From Mucidula mucida (Eukaryota > Basidiomycota > Agaricomycetes > Agaricales > Physalacriaceae), in NCBI GenBank assembly GCA_015501055.1, contig JADNYV010000026.1:124001-188000 (forward strand): 64,000 bases of DNA, in the 5' to 3' direction. The notes beneath the pieces were generated by a model. It was given only the letters and a program-made list of their open reading frames with translations. It was not told the origin of the DNA and did not search any database. The first letter of the stretch is position 1. Each line of letters opens with the position of its first letter. Below, piece by piece: positions 22,287 through 34,088 of the stretch. A program made the position numbers and the translations under genes.

Positions 22287-24596
22287 ATGAAACGCTCTCG
22301 AGAATCCCAGGCGGCTTCTTCAGAGGCTCCCGCTAAACGCAGAAAGGCGGGCCAAGCCTGTGCTGCATGTAAGTGACATTTGTCCGACCTGACTTTCCCT
22401 CTCATCACCCTTTTGAAAAGGCCGCAAGCACAAAACGCGCTGCGAACTCCCCGAGGACCTCAATGTTAATGAAATACTTAGATGTCATCGCTGTAAAGTG
22501 CTCAACGTCCCGTGTTCCTTCGAAGGCACCAACATCATCCACATCTCATCCGGATCGGGGGGAAATGCCGCCGTCGTTGTTGATTCTACTCCCGGGACTT
22601 TGGACGACCCTTCACCGTCCTTGCCGCGTCTATCAACCCTTCCCGACGACCCAAATCATCTATGTAATCATCCGGAAGTGTATAATGGTGTTGAATCACC
22701 GTATAACGTTCCTCGAGGGTATTCACAACCCGTGAAGAGTGCACGAGATCTCATCGTTGAGGACCTACTTCCCTGTCCGCTTGTACCGTGGGGCCCCATG
22801 AGCGTTCCAGGCGGCTTTGACTGGACCGAGGCGCCGATATTGGCTGTCACCGACCTCTCTAATAGCTGGAGTATCAAGAAACCTAGATACCGACGACCCC
22901 AAGGTCAAGCACAAGACCAGTATCTGTCCAATATCGTCAGCACGCCACAAATAAAGCGAATGCTCGAAATGTCAGTCTTCCGCCGTTGCTGGAAATGTAC
23001 TAATGTTTCTCTATAGTTTCGATACGCGTTATGCACCATGGTTATGTGGGCATCGGCTACAGAGCACAGAGCTTCTCGACCTAATCTCATGTACGATCGC
23101 GTCTCGCCATCTAGATCCTTTGACACAGCAATCTATCGGGCCTCGTTTACTCAGCCTGACAGAACGAATATTCCTCAACAATCTAGACAGCGTTGTCCCT
23201 TCCATGGAGTCCATTCAGGCTCTTCTACTGCTATCATTATGGTCTCCTCTTCTCACTGGCAGTAGCACCGATGAACAGTCAAGCCACCCAAACTTCATAC
23301 TCACGGCTGTAAATATGGCGAAAACTTTACGATTGAGTGAATCGTCAATTGTTGTCATGAAGTTGAAAGACCGGAGAGAACAGTACCCTCACGAGTCGAC
23401 AATAGCCAGTACTGAGACTCGTTTGGTTAGTACGCTATTCATTGTGCTCGTTGTCGCTCACTAATTCCGATTATCAGTGGGTCTTGTTATCTACTGTGGA
23501 GTCAATGTTCGTAGATCCTGTTTGTCTCTTTCGGGCCTTGCATTGATCTCTTGTAGGTTATGCCTAGGCACTGGACGATATCCCGATTCGGAACGCTCAG
23601 CTGCAGATTACAAGTCGCTTGAGCTATTCCCATCCACTTCAACACAAGACAGAGAGCGAAGTCTTCGACTCAGCCTCTCAGGACAGCTCATGGATTTGGC
23701 CCAAATCGGAAGCAAGATCTGTCTTTTGGGCCCTCACGATGTGCCACATTTCTACGAACAAGTGCAGGAGATATTGACCCGCATGGATTGCCTATATACG
23801 CCTTTGGCACCTCTACCGCGTATGGTTTTTCTCCTCCAGTTCATCGAGAAAATTTTAAGATGATTGTCCTATAGTTGTCTCGCAACACGACACGTTCTAT
23901 TTCCACATGCTCATGTTAAAATACCACGGATGTAGGCTTCTCACCACCCACCATGCCCTTCGCGAGCTGCGCATCGTCCTCGAGGGGAACAAAAACCAGA
24001 CGTGGATACGCGCCAAGTACCACGGGACATCCATCGTGTCGGGCTGGGGCCGGGACAGCATCAAGTCCGCCCAAGCCGTCCTCATGACCGTGCTCGCCGA
24101 CAACAACGACAGACTGCTCTCCTCCTGCCCCGACAGCACACTCTCCATGATCGCGTTCGCCGCGACGTGGCTCATCGTCACCAACTTTTCCATGCACCAG
24201 CTGAAGTGCCCGCCGCTTGGGTCGGCGTGCGATAGGATGATCACGGCGACAATTGAGCTCCTCGCGCGGCTGGCATTTGGCCCAGAGCATGTGCTGGCCA
24301 AGTACGCCCACGTTATCGCGACGCTGATGGAGGTGTGGAATCGCCGCAAGGGTGAGGTTCTTGTTGGTGAGGCGTGTCCGGTGAGCGACACGGAGACCCC
24401 GAGTACTACGACTGCTGTGGATGAGGCGGAGAAGGCGCCGACGACGGCGGGGTCTTCTCCGTTCCAGTCCCCCGCGGACTGGGGCGTGTCGAGTACGGAT
24501 ATTTTCATGGATCCGAGCTTTTGGGCGTCTTTTATGGATAATTTGTCGCATACGTCGACTGATTGGGATACGATGCCTGTTCCTAGTGGTATATAG
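22287..24596 (+). CDS. Zn2Cys6 fungal transcription factor
   Basis: A nuclear regulator with the DNA-binding cluster at residues about 23-60: CAACRKHKTRCE, then RCHRCKVLNVPC, giving six Cys with C-x2-C-x6-C spacing in each half. It starts MKRSRESQAASSEAPAKRRK, a basic nuclear-localisation stretch. A middle region (LLDLISCTIASRHLD, ALLLLSLWSP, VNMAKTLRLSES) resembles fungal-specific TF middle homology helices. Five introns are inferred. One at about 23504-23556 uses GTTCGT. Another at about 23820-23875 removes the stop seen in an unspliced read. The gene ends at 24596 (MPVPSGI). Target genes are unknown. Confidence 0.87.
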
Positions 24597-24932
24597 ATGT
24601 ATATTTATGTGTATTGATTACTACTTGGCCAGTCGTGTATACACTACTTTGAATATGGATTTACGCTACAGTTCAGTGTGTTTCGACGTGGACGCCTTTT
24701 CGTCAAATCCCGTAATCTTCTTGACAGCCTGAGTCGCCTTGGCCTGATACCCTCTTCATATCGACAACAAGTTTGAGAAGGCAGCCCACCCACTGGAGGC
24801 ACATATTAGTATGAGATATCTGGGAGATCTAGAGTCGTGGAGATAGCAGCGAATTAATCAGAACGAAAATCCTGTTGGAAGTCTGCGAGGCCAATCCCAT
24901 TCGAGTCAATGCGTTGAAATTGCGTCGGTGAG
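24597..24932. other. Gap between the Zn2Cys6 gene and the kinase relic
   Basis: About 335 bases with 3' flank character and no recognisable coding segment. Confidence 0.4.
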
Positions 24933-26715
24933 CTAGCTACACATGAACGGGGTGGTTTTGCACAAGGTAATACTGGGAACAATTTTGATGAATTGGTGAA
25001 CCCACAATGGGATCGTACTTAACGGTCTGCTCCCTGAACCCATTTCTCCATCACTACTAATACTCTTTGTTTCCACCACAAAGATTTCCTCCAGAGTTGC
25101 TTGGAGGTCTTTCGACAGAACGCGATCAATTGGAGGCCATCGAGCTTCAGAAAATGTATATCGAGCAATGAGCATGTCCAGACCCGTCGGTGCACTGTAC
25201 AAAACTCACCTGGATCGCCGCCTCAAGCCATAGCATGCGCGTCCACGGGTTACCTCCCAAGTGCATCTCGAGAATGACACATCCAATGTTCCATACATCG
25301 GTTTTGACGCCGAAAGGCAACTCTTTGGCTACTTCGGGCGACAACCACGGAACAGCGAGCTCCAACAGGTGCCCGTCCCTTGATTAGCAGGGATCAGTCA
25401 AGATTGCTTTTATGTAGAGAGGAAGAGACTCTTACTGGGAACAGACCCTTTCATCATCCCAAGATCAGCAATCTTCACGCACCCGTCCAATGTGATGAGC
25501 AGGTTGGTGCCCTTGATACCGCGATGAACAATGTTCATGTTGTGTAGGTAAACAAGTCCTGAAAGCACTTGTTTGATGACCGCTCGCGTCTCTTCTTCCG
25601 GCATCGGTCCTAGAGCTGCCGCCATTCCTGCAAGTGTACCTCCAGACACATACTCCATGTATAATTCACAATGCTGGTGTGATGCTATATCGTGTTAGTC
25701 CTGCAGATTCTAGGTAGGTTCAACAATCCTCACCAATGAATTGCACGACATTGGGGTGATTCAAGTTCTTCAAACGCTTTTCTAATTTCTTCAGTGGGAA
25801 CGACTTTTCAACGTCCTTAACATCGCAGATCTTCACGGCTAACACCCGCCTGTCGGGGTCGTTGAAAACCGCGTAAACAGATCCATCGTATCCGTTTCCT
25901 ATGAATCGGCTTCGGTGATATGTTTCAGTTTGTGCTAATATACATTTGTTAGGCAACTTTTGCGACACGAAAGCATGAACACCTACCCGGATCAAACATA
26001 GGTAACTTGTAGTGCTCAGTCACCCGCACATTTCGACAACAAGCCCGGATGATAACAGTATAAGCGACGAGAGCGGCTAGTCTTTCTTCATCTGTGAGTG
26101 AGGCATTGGAGAAGTCATTATCGGGACCGGTGCGGCGCCATTTGGTTGGATCGCAGAAGGGAAAGGACGAATGCTAAACAATGTTAATACGGTATGCGCC
26201 AAGAAGAAACAATACAAACAGTAAAGGTTGCCCAGATCTCGACGCGGGCTTATAAACATATGAACATCATGAGGAACTTGTAAATGGCACTCATACACAG
26301 AGCCCCAGCTTAGCATCCTTCGTATGACGAGAACGTAGTATGATGGCATGGACATGAAATTTCGTGCACGCACAAAGGAGGGTTTGTATCTCGCTGCTGT
26401 TGAATTCTACAGATGTATTGTTGGGTCTTTGAGTGCAATACCCCTCCCCTGACTTACCGGTGGATGAATTCCGCGTCTTTCAGGTAAGAGGCCTTTTTCG
26501 CACTTTCAATGAGTCGGCGAAGCAAGTCGCCCAATATGGGGTTCTCGGAAGGCATTGATGCGCCACTGAAAGGATCCTGTTTGCCAAGTTGGTCGACCGT
26601 TGCAGACCAGAGCGAGTGTACTTCCTAGAGGCTCTCATTTTCGGAAGCCATCTCCAGAGCTGCTATGACAGTGCTTGAAAGAAGACATCTGAGCGGACTC
26701 AGCGGTGGTTGACAC
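24933..26715 (-). pseudogene. MEKK/Ste11-like protein kinase relic
   Basis: Spliced minus-strand pieces give a kinase domain: FIGNGYDGSVYAVF (Gly loop), VLAVKICDV (Lys), HPNVVQFI, YMEYVSGGTL, then NIVHRGIKGTNLL and VKIADLGM, AVPWLSPEV, and TDVWNIGCVILEM. The catalytic loop reads HRG, not HRD (codon at 25518-25520), so the catalytic base is gone. Before the domain are exons with QDPFSGASMPSENP, DAEFIHR, EFNSSEIQTLL and LTDEERLAALVAYTV. Coding-like sequence continues upstream past an in-frame TAG at 26625-26627 (LEMASENESL, stop, EVHSLW). No clear start exists before the divergent Sld3 gene. The last exon (DRVLSKDLQATLEEIF) does not splice in frame. I read it as a 5'-truncated, inactive kinase; it could also be a working pseudokinase. 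Confidence 0.65.
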
Positions 26716-26788
26716 TAGAGTCTCATATCGGATTATATTCGAACGTCCACGAGCCTCGTGACTTCATTATTTGCCTCCGACCATCACG

Positions 26789-28399
26789 ATGAACCATATA
26801 CCGGCAACAATACCTGCTTTTCGACTGGCACCCAGCCATGTTAACTGGACAGAATCTCATGAACGAGTACTCGCCAAGGATTATCCATTCACGGACATTG
26901 ACAGTGAGACGCCAGACATGTATGTCCAACGGACATACCTTCAATTTCTTTGGCTACCAGACGTATGTTCGTCGCCATTATTACCTATTTAAGACTAAAA
27001 TGGACTCATATAGTCGATAATGCCGCTGTCACTGCTGATTCCCAGTCTACTACGCGTTAATGTCGCGTCGTCCTCGACAGGGCCTCATCCGCTGCCCGCC
27101 CTCCTCGAATCAATTCTCCTCACTGGCCGCGTAGCATCGGATAAATACCGTGTCGAACTCCCTCAACTCATAGCAGATGGCGGTGGCGCAGAGGAGATCG
27201 AAGAGCTGATGATGTGGTATGCCTTGAGCTACGAGAAGAACGACAACACGGAGTGCCAGTCGCGCGCAGGGACAAACGAGCGCACCGAGGAACTGTTGAA
27301 GGACGATAAATGGCGGAAAAGGTGGTTTGAACGCATGGAACGACGCGAGTATGTCATCAACACGTCTCCTTTGATGTTGGCTCACGTTGGCCCAGATTGG
27401 CAGTTCAGCTCTTGCTCCATATGATGATATTGACTCTGCCCGGTCTCCCAGAAACATCGTCCCCAAAGAAAAGGAAACGCAAATCTAAAAACGATGTTAG
27501 CACCCAGGATAAACTATCCAAGGAAATTTTGGAGGATCGTATCGAGGTCTACATGGACAAGCTCTCGACCTGGCAGCTAGTCAAGGATTTGGAAGAATTG
27601 TCGTCGCATACAAACAAGAACGAAACTGGACACGACTGGGTACAGAAATTCTTCCTGCACGTTGTCGAACCCCAGTCAGTAACAGTGCTACTTGTTTGAC
27701 TTGCACTAACTGTATCCTATTAGTTTCAAGCAATCCCTCCCTGAACACTGTTCTGTCCTCCACTTCAAGTTGTTCCCCCAGGCTCACTCATTCTTCTCCG
27801 ATGACGAAGATTCCGAGTCCACAACGCATTCCCCTTCCCCCGATCCAGAATCGCAAGCTCGTTCCCACTCACGCATAAGACAACCGCCGCAGAAACGCAC
27901 TAAAACGACAGATGCTGCGCGACATGATTCTCCCGCACTTGGCGCTGTCCCCACCAAAGGTCAATCACTTGCCCGATCGCGTTCTCGTTCATTATCCCTT
28001 GCTCTTGTGCAAGAACGCGCTGAAAGTCTTGGTGCCATCAAGAAGAAACGCGCTCTCACTCGTGAAGTCAGCATGTCTCGTTCGTTCAAAGGCAAGCCCA
28101 AACCAAAGGAGGATGCGCGGCCGCTCAAGCGCGCGCCGTCGATCTTGGGGCCCCAAGTAGTAAAGAAGGAAAAGGATGAAGGAGTGTTGCTAGTGGAGGC
28201 AACGCCAGTCAAACCAAAGCCACGTCCAGTCCTGACCAGACGTGATACACTTCCGGCCCCCTCGTTCATGTCACGGGGCGACGAAGAGGAAATATGGGAC
28301 TTGCCTGGTAGTGAATCACCGGACTTCCTGCTGCTTAGGGCCTCTCCTGATGAGGAAGATCCTCCAACGCCAACGAAGACTCGGCGACGAGTACGATGA
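26789..28399 (+). CDS. SLD3: Sld3-family DNA replication initiation factor
   Basis: Sld3 (Treslin/TICRR counterpart) binds Cdc45 and Dpb11 and is a CDK target that licenses origin firing. Exons are 26789-26962, 27014-27348, 27396-27674 and 27724-28399. The Sld3-type core shows as RWFERMERREELAVQLLLH, MILTLPGLPETSSPKKRKRK, LEDRIEVYMDKLSTWQL, DWVQKFFLHVVEPHFKQ, and LPEHCSVLHFKLFPQAHSF. Beyond it is a long basic, Ser/Arg-rich tail with several TP and SP sites (TPTKTRRRVR at the end) suited to CDK control. The protein is about 490 residues. Recognition rests on the core block; the rest is low complexity. Confidence 0.75.
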
Positions 28400-28444
28400 T
28401 CCTCTTGACACTCGTCCCGCTCTTGCGATGGAAACGTCGGGTGT

Positions 28445-29937
28445 TCAACTTCTGTTTTCATCTCGATAGTCTTTCGGTATTTTATTTTGATACACCAAGT
28501 TAGAATTGCCACCAGTAATGTAGCTTTTAGTTGTGCTTGAAATACATGTGATGTTACAACATTTTTTGAATTTTGTTCGCCTGCGATTTTGAGAGAAATA
28601 AACCAACGCCCCGGAACGAAATAGTGCGAAGAGACCTAGACAGCGACCGAGGATCTGTCTTTTGATCGGAATCGGAAAGACGGCTGATATCCTGTTATTC
28701 ATAGTTAGTTCCAATCGGACATGTAATGGGCAACCCACCAATACAATATCTGGAGGAGGCAATTGGATATGATGATCCGCATCAAGTTGCAATGGTGTGT
28801 TATCAACGGGCTCGTCGCTCTGAGGGCGGGTTTCCCCAGCAGCTACGCGTGCAACTATCAACGTCGGAGCAATACCCTGACACATACATATATCAGCTCG
28901 CTTTTGGTAAGACTAGTGAACAGTACATACCGTGACTGAGTCCAAGATCGGCAGAGGATACATGCTCCTCAGATCGTCACGCACGAAGAAAGCGAGGAAG
29001 ATGATGAGTGTCAATAGATAAAGGGCTGCCGATTGTACCAGGATCTCGATGACCCCGCGATAGGTCTTCAAGAAACCTTTACTGCCTTGCTTCTTTTTGG
29101 AGATGAGCCAGATGCGGTACACGATGAGGCTGGTGCAGGTCAGAGTGGTGACCAGGGACATGACGAGGAACGGAAGCCCCCAGTTGATGCTGCTGCCCCA
29201 GGCGGAGACCTCTTCATTGGGATCGTCTGTGACGAGCGTCTCCTGGTACAGGAAGAAACCATTGAACACTATCGGGAAATTGTATTGATTCAGTTGTCAA
29301 ATTGAATGGTGAATGGGGGAAACGGTTACCTGCGCCAGTGATAGTGAACACTATAGGAAGGATTACGATTCGCCAATCCCGACTCCAGATAGTCCAGCAC
29401 CGCCATATCTAGAGATCACTGTCAGAGTTCTCGACGAGACACCAATATAAGGAAAGACTGACCAAGACGCTGTCCGCAATTACAGTATTGAGCCCAAAGG
29501 TAAGGCCGCTGACTACCCACACCCAAAAGTACTTGACCTCCAGGAAGACGTAGAACGAATCCTCGGGAGTCGTGGCCTCGACAACAAACGCTTGGCGTAC
29601 CCAGTACCAACGTACGCCGAGATGTGTAGTCGCGAGAAGGTACATAAGAACGAGAACCGAAAGCATGATGATGCGGACTCGGCTGTACGCCATGGAAGCT
29701 AGATCACCGTTGTTAGTTGAGTACATTGCCTACAGCATAGGAAATCTTTCACCTGTTTGCCAGAGGGCGACTAGAACTAAAGCGCTATACATTCCTATGT
29801 CATGCATGTCAGCGCCATGACCCCGCAAACAGTGGGCTGTACAAACCATGCGTCAAAGCTTCGATGATGATACAATTGAAGTAGCCATCGCGTCCAGGAA
29901 ACGAGAGTTTCTCAAAGTTTTGACTAGGCGAGTCCAT
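28445..29937 (-). CDS. Multi-TM membrane protein of a basidiomycete family
   Basis: The start MDSPSQNFEKLSFPG is at 29937, followed by GYFNCIIIEALTHGMYSALVLVALWQT. At least six hydrophobic segments follow: IIMLSVLVLMYLLATTHL, YFWVWVVSGLTFGLN, IVILPIVFTITGAV, INWGLPFLVMSLVTTLTCTSL and ILVQSAALYLLTLIIFLAFF among them. The tail begins GIAPTLIVARVAAGETRP, a phrase common in this agaricomycete family of putative receptors or transport-like proteins. Introns lie near 29849, 29745, 29460, 29325 and 28925. The last 50 residues before the stop at 28445 look like non-coding sequence, so the true end may be earlier through another intron. Function is unknown. Confidence 0.7.
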
Positions 29938-31370
29938 GACTAGTATGTAGACCAGCGGACAGCGAAAGAAGTGGAACGGTGAGGTCGGGGAAGCCTTTCA
30001 TGCCTCGAATTTATACCCCCCAACACGAAGGTTGAAACCACGAACATGTGGATAGACAGGAGCCTTGTCGGAGGGATAAATGTGTCGGTGGTAGAGACTC
30101 TTTTGCGACCGCGTTCACACAGTGTCAGTGCAAAGGTCTTGGATCGCCGAGCCAGTGATTGAAGCCACATCAACAACTCTTCACGTTCGCGGCAAAACAG
30201 AAGTCCATCCCCAGATTGAGACCGCGGGGAATTGTATTGGATCGAGTCTGCTGAGAGGAGAAAAGTGTGTGCAAATTTAAAAGATACCATTTCCGTCGCT
30301 ACTCCTTCCGAAGTTCTGGAAAGCGTGGGTCTGGGGAATCAGTAAAACGACTACCTCCGTCCTGGTCATAGGATCATCTCGGAATCGTATCAACTGAACT
30401 GGGTGTCCATGTCTCTGGTAAATCGACCGAAGAGTCATTCGAAGAATGCGATTCTGCACCTCCCAACTGCGAGTGATTTTTGGCGGGAGATGAGAGGGAT
30501 GGGCAACGTGATACACAGAAGAAGGTGGACCTGATATGGTAGACTGACTCCCAGTCTCCGGTGAGCCCTCGGGCAACGTGGCTTCACATCAACTTTATCC
30601 CAGACCTTCAATAATGAAAAGATGACTGAAAACATACAACATAGTGACAGTCTCTATTCAGTGAGCTAGGAGATTCGTGTGGGTTAAAATCAGCGCCACA
30701 ATCGACAATGATCCATGGAATCGGTGTGTGGTGGTGGTTGCCATTGTTGCCAGCTAAAAAGCGATAGGGACCAAAACGGTTTAGGGTTTCGCGAATCCGG
30801 GTGTGCCGTACCGCGATCTCACGGACACGGACGAAACGGGCACATTCACACGGTTTGGCGGTTTTCGTGATGGGTTACCTCAGCATAGCCGTAGCCACTA
30901 CGTCCATTGTGTTGTCTTTGTGTTGCGCTATGTGACGTCCAATACACCTCAATGTGTCTATATTGAGAGTTCAGAGATATATCAAATATTATGGACTCTT
31001 GTCTAAATATCTTGTACCATTTCTTTTACTTTAAGTCTGTTCAATAAAAGGTGCAACAAATTCTTTGTGTTGCTGCCGTCTCTCCGTCTGCGTGCTGAGT
31101 ACTCACATGAATGTGCGGAGACGAGTGGTCCTCTAATACTCCATAACTTACTCCTACTACTATGCAAGGATATTCTACATACTTCAACTGCCTATATTTG
31201 CACTTTTAGACATAGACTACATTGCTACATACTTACTGTTGCATGAGAAAATTGTTTTTGATGCGGTGAGAAGCTTCAAGACGACAAATGGCTGACCTCG
31301 TGAATGTGAGGCGCGGGCAACCTACCTAATTTGGACAGGTGGCTGTGTAGCGTGGCTTTCGCGATCAACC
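29938..31370. other. Non-coding stretch (about 1.4 kb)
   Basis: One minus-strand frame at 30277-30576 (MPEGSPETGSQSTISGPP at its start) has coding-like composition but no family, and no flanking exons were found. The rest shows nothing recognisable. Confidence 0.35.
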
Positions 31371-31374
31371 GCGC

Positions 31375-31424
31375 TTCGTACGAAACTTTCGTACGAATGT
31401 CCCTGTCAGGGCCTTTCGTACGAA
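31375..31424. repeat. Three copies of palindrome TTCGTACGAA plus CCCTGTCAGGG
   Basis: The perfect 10-bp palindrome TTCGTACGAA occurs at 31375-31384, 31388-31397 and 31415-31424. Between the second and third lies the odd palindrome CCCTGTCAGGG (31401-31411). They sit about 240-290 bases before the first MYND gene. They could be a dimeric transcription-factor array or the trace of a mobile element end. Confidence 0.85.
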
Positions 31425-31451
31425 TCCTTCCGTTTCCGGGCGGTTCTTTCG

Positions 31452-31473
31452 TTTCGCTCCCTAAAAAGCGAAA
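31452..31473. other. Inverted repeat (7-bp stem, 8-nt loop)
   Basis: TTTCGCT at 31452-31458 faces AGCGAAA at 31467-31473. It follows directly after the triple palindrome and may belong to the same element. Confidence 0.6.
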
Positions 31474-31660
31474 GCGCAAGTTGCCGCTGGGCCAATCGCG
31501 GCGCGGGGTAGATTAGATGAATACTCCAACTTCGTTTACTTCCTCCCTGCTTCCTCCCGCGAGCGGGGGCGGCAGACAGTTTCTTGTATGTACTATGCTG
31601 ATACAATTCATACACCATGATTGATACAACGGAAGCGCTTCCCGACAGCTCTCTACGATC

Positions 31661-32970
31661 ATGCCTCGCAAGGCACTGGCGGATTGGAGTAAGGAGAGCC
31701 GAGATCCAAAGTATCCTGTGCTAGCTGGCATAGAACATTGTGAAGAGACTGTAAAGATGGCCAAGCTACGATGCACTATGTAATTGTGGCAAAGAAGAAC
31801 ACGATTGGAAACTCCTTCAATCTTGTTCTCAGTGTCGGTGAGTACACGACGCTTCGCAATGATGTCGAGTATATAGATGTTCTTATGCAGATCTGTACGG
31901 TACTGCGACCGCGATTGTCAGACCACGCGCTACAAAGCAGGCCATACAGTTAATTGCGCTACCTTCAAAATCCCGCCGCTCTGTCGCGCGTTTAGCATTG
32001 AACCTCGAGCTCATGGACCGTACCCTGAACACCCTATACTGGCTCGTGGTCGTTCACAAGAGAGTGTGGGGGTTGGGTTTCCGCCGGCGGTCAGATCGAT
32101 GCTCGGTACTATGTGATTAACGTTAAATTGGCCTTCTTGCTTATCCATGTCCCCATAGATTGGCACATTACGTTGGAGGTCGAGGGCCCGGAGATGACAA
32201 CGTGAACCTCGAAGACACCTTTCGCGCGATTCCTGGTACTAGCGGTCCGTTTTTGTGCCTAATGATCCTTGTCCAGAACCGCCAGAATCCGAAGACGCCT
32301 CGCAGGGTCGTAGTACGCGGTGCAGACATCATCGCGGTGTCAACGCCACGAGGGTCCGACGTACTCTTGCGAGGCAGGCAGCCTGGGGAAAGGATATTGT
32401 CCCTTGAGGACCCAGACAAGTATGTACCCTCTCCGTTTGACGTTGCGCAACTTAGAGTCCGATGCTCAGTGCCACGCGTTCCCTTGCTGGCTTCTATCCG
32501 AAACACGTTACCATTCCTTTTGTAAACGGCAAAGAGGTAACTCATCCTAGCAAGACCCATACAGTTTGACACCATGTCTCTTTACAGCTTCTGAAGACAA
32601 ACGGGAAGCATTCTTTCATTGTCGACACGGCGACTTGCGCTGTGTCGTTGGGACCTGGCGACCACGCCAATTTTCGTCTTGATTATCGTGTCGGTGGTCC
32701 ACAGCTTGAACGCGACTACCAGGCTCTCGAGCGACTCGCTATTTCGAGATACCTTATACTGATGCGGATGGTAAGGCATGTAAGTTCCAAACTAAGGTGG
32801 ACTATCCGGCTGTAAATGAGCGGTACAAGGACCTCAAGGAAAAAGGCGAATACGAGTATCTCGTAAGCCACTTTGGGGAGGGCAGAGCGAAGCTGTACAC
32901 TTCTAGCATAGAAGACATCACTGAGCGTCTCGCAGGGCTCCTGCAGAGTCTGAACGGTGGCGGACAGTAG
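31661..32970 (+). CDS. MYND zinc-finger protein, tandem copy 1 (frame-disrupted)
   Basis: It starts MPRKALADWSKESRDPKY. The MYND finger, after repair, reads C-x2-C (CTNC), then SCSQCRSVRYCDRDCQTTRYKAGHTVNC, shown here only as spacing: paired Cys, a YC..C block, and distal His and Cys. A 47-nt intron interrupts it at about 31831-31877. A block ATGT inside the first Cys pair (about 31776) breaks the frame. Four further points need one added base: about 32075 (before WVSAGGQIDARYY), about 32195 (before NVNLEDTFRA), about 32490 (before GFYPKHVTIPF) and about 32745 (before YFEIPYTDADG). The C-terminal part (DYPAVNERYKDLKEKGEYEY) ends at 32970. MYND domains bind proline-rich peptides; the partner is unknown. 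Confidence 0.6.
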
Positions 32971-33233
32971 ATACACAGGGTAGCTTCGGTTAGATATCAA
33001 TTTCACCCTTGGACACTGACAGGCTAGCACGGATTGGGGTAGATTAGATAACTCATGACTTGCTAGCGCGATGGTACGTCGCTGAGAAGCTTCTTTCTTT
33101 TCCTCCCACGAAGGAGCGCAGAGCGAAAAGGTCGCCCTGTACTCCCTGTAAATGGTCTTTTCCTTACGTGGTAGTAGTACGAGATTCTGACTCTACTAAA
33201 CCCAGGTGTGACGTTTAGAACTTTATTGTTCCA

Positions 33234-34088
33234 ATGCCTCCAAAATTTCCGGACTGGTTTGAAAAGCTGCAGGAAACCAGAGATCCTGGCATCAGTTCTA
33301 TACGAGCTGGGATAGAACAGCGTAAGGCTGGCGTACAAGTGGCCAAATTACGATGCACCAATCGTGGCAAAGAGGAACACGATCGGAAGCCGCTTCAGTC
33401 TTGTTCTCAGTGTCGGTGAGTACACGACGCTTTACGGCGATGTCGAGTATAGATTTCCTTGTGCAGATCTGTCCGATACTGCGACCGCAATTGTCAAGTT
33501 ACCCACTATAGAGCGAGCCATAAAGCTGATTGTGCCGCCTTCAAAGTGCCGCCGCTTTGTCGCGCGTTCAGCGTCGACGTAAGACCTCATGGAATATACC
33601 CCGAGCGTCCCATCTTTGCTCAAGGTCACGCGGAAAATGGTGTGGGTGCTTGGGTCTCTATCGCGGGTCAAGTCGATGCTCGGTACTGCAATCAAATCCA
33701 TTCACGTCGCGGGAAGCTTATTCACGTATCTCCATAGATTGTCCCATCTTGTAGGAAATACAGTGCCATCCGACACAGACGGCATGACTCCCGACGAGTA
33801 GAGCGCGACTACCAGGCTCTCGAGCGACTTTCTTACTTCGAGATACCGTACTCTGACGGCGACGGAACGAAGTGCAAGTTTCAAACCAAGATGGACTACG
33901 TGGCTATCAATGAGTGGTATAAGGACCTCAAGGAAACAGGCGAATACGCGTATCTTGTAAGCCATTTTGGAGAGGCGAGAGCCAAACTTGTCACTGCTGG
34001 TGTAAAAGCATTGACTGGACATCTCGGAATGATGATGCAGATGGCGATGTCTGGTCAGATGGGGCAGATGGGTGAAGGACGGCGATAG
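33234..34088 (+). pseudogene. MYND protein, tandem copy 2, with internal deletion
   Basis: The 5' half matches copy 1 closely (MPPKFPDWFEKLQETRD, then the finger across an intron at about 33418-33467, then VPPLCRAFSVDVRPHG). The second finger Cys is Arg here (TGC ACC AAT CGT). After the next intron acceptor near 33739 the segment equivalent to about 550 bases of copy 1 is missing. A short unrelated stretch with a stop follows, and homology resumes at ERDYQALERLSYFEIPYSD (about 33800) to a stop at 34088 (MGQMGEGRR). The copies lie 1573 bases apart, head to tail. The missing Cys and the deletion make this copy probably inactive as a MYND adaptor. Confidence 0.65.

Noticed and set aside
23897..24551. 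Two minus-strand frames of over 200 codons
   Set aside because: They lie antisense to the GC-rich last exon of the Zn2Cys6 gene, have skewed Arg/Ser composition, and no start or family supports them.
27961..28512. 183-codon minus-strand frame
   Set aside because: It mirrors the Ser/Arg-rich tail of the Sld3-like gene; composition is a by-product of the opposite strand.
30780..30795. TTAGGG telomere-like hexamer
   Set aside because: A single copy only; internal telomere repeats would be tandem.
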